Shown: positions 63,610 through 64,000 of the stretch, one piece after another
Layout of the letters: each line of letters opens with the position of its first letter
Position numbering within the stretch: position 1 is the first letter of the stretch
Assembly: GCA_004297725.1 (NCBI GenBank)
Contig: SCUS01000078.1
Location: 107,384-171,383, forward strand
Reading direction: 5' to 3'
DNA length: 64,000 bases
DNA from: Myxococcaceae bacterium
GTDB lineage: Bacteria > Myxococcota_A > Polyangia > Polyangiales > Ga0077539
The notes under the pieces: generated by a model
Seen by the model: only the letters and a program-made list of their open reading frames with translations
The model's database searches: none
What the model was told of the DNA's origin: nothing
Translations under genes and position numbers: made by a program

Positions 63610-64000
63610 ACGCCGGGCGACAGCGGTGGGGACGCTCGCGCTGCCCGCGCAAGTGAGTCTGGATCAGGCGATGCGTCGAAGCTCGCGCAGGGCAGATGTT
63701 CGAATAGAACCGTGAGATGCCCGTCCGCCCTGCGTGCGGGGCGTTGGGTTCGGTCAGCGATGGCTCTCCAGCGGACGCGAGCGGGGCTCCTCCCGCGGGT
63801 CGCCTGACTCGTGAGCTTCGTCGACGGGGCGATCGGGCAACGGGAGCGGACGCATGCCGGCAACGGTGCCCCGTTGGAATTCCGGCTCATGGGCCCGTCG
63901 GGGTGAAGGGGCCCGCCCGAGCCGGGCCAGGGGCCGTCTACGACGTCAGCGTTCCCAACGAGCTGATGACGCTGCAGCTCTTCCTCCGGCTCCCACCTGC
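63610..64000. other. Terminal intergenic stretch with no convincing gene
   Basis: I see no gene I trust. In the last about 100 bases a GTG at 63903 opens a frame to the window end (VYDVSVPNELMTLQLFLRL), which looks protein-like and could be the first codons of a gene beyond the window, but no ribosome-binding site is clear. No RNA gene, repeat or terminator was recognised. Confidence 0.4.

Overview
The window is a piece of a very G+C-rich bacterial chromosome with tightly packed genes and third-codon positions dominated by G and C. The gene content points to a myxobacterium-like member of Myxococcota (Polyangiales or a related order). Evidence includes Hanks-type Ser/Thr kinases with C-terminal PEGA domains, many lipoproteins with Asp/Ala/Pro-rich linkers after the lipobox, OmpA proteins with thrombospondin type-3 calcium repeats, a MoxR/DUF58/VWA operon, and type VI secretion (T6SS) accessory genes of the DUF2169/DUF4150/FHA type. 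The lineage is an inference; there is no rRNA, tRNA or other RNA gene, CRISPR array, insertion sequence or integrase that I can see.

Layout. 1-4154: a 5'-complete but window-truncated pseudokinase behind a Cys- and Gly-rich exported protein, divergent from an OmpA/TSP3 protein. 4226-16744: eight genes in one direction, nearly all overlapping by 4 nt: a coiled-coil membrane protein, a MoxR ATPase, a large membrane protein, an ABC ATPase and its permease, a DUF58 protein, and two VWA membrane proteins. This operon carries two families of short inverted repeats inside its genes. 16775-19965: a zinc-ribbon protein, then panB-panC (pantothenate synthesis) overlapping a hemolysin III/PAQR membrane protein. 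19997-24611: lipoproteins and a diheme cytochrome c. 24758-29484: exbB-exbD-tonB and a TonB-dependent receptor, with a beta-helix-like lipoprotein downstream, forming an outer-membrane uptake cassette of unknown substrate. 29659-34398: gamma-glutamyltranspeptidase, an exported methyltransferase-like lipoprotein, a small secretin-N-like protein behind a 5' hairpin, a SpoIIAA-like protein and an FGE-like lipoprotein.

34414-37235: a JmjC-like Fe(II)/2-oxoglutarate oxygenase immediately behind a small exported protein made of four near-identical repeats, then a MOSC protein. 37304-50349: two active-looking Ser/Thr kinases, a deoxynucleoside kinase-like protein, a DUF4398-like/OmpA pair, an outer-membrane protein, an agmatinase-family enzyme, a THUMP-type RNA methyltransferase coupled to an M3 peptidase, and a Ppx/GppA-HD phosphatase.

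50397-62739: T6SS cargo and adaptor genes (DUF2169, PAAR-like DUF4150 with a long C-terminal extension, a second DUF2169, DUF6484, FHA, VgrG) interrupted by a block of ordinary enzymes (FAD oxidoreductase, M28 peptidase, exported hypothetical, 6-phosphofructokinase). The FHA gene and vgrG converge on a 114-bp inverted repeat that fills their intergenic space. The window ends with a crotonase-family gene and about 390 bp with no convincing gene.

Most striking unexplained structures: the giant inverted repeat at 59867-60150; the interspersed TTAC-N8-GTAA and CGTTCG-N5-CGAACG palindromes in the first 16 kb; the repeat-protein/JmjC oxygenase pair; and a hairpin that would bury the ribosome-binding site of the gene at 32509.
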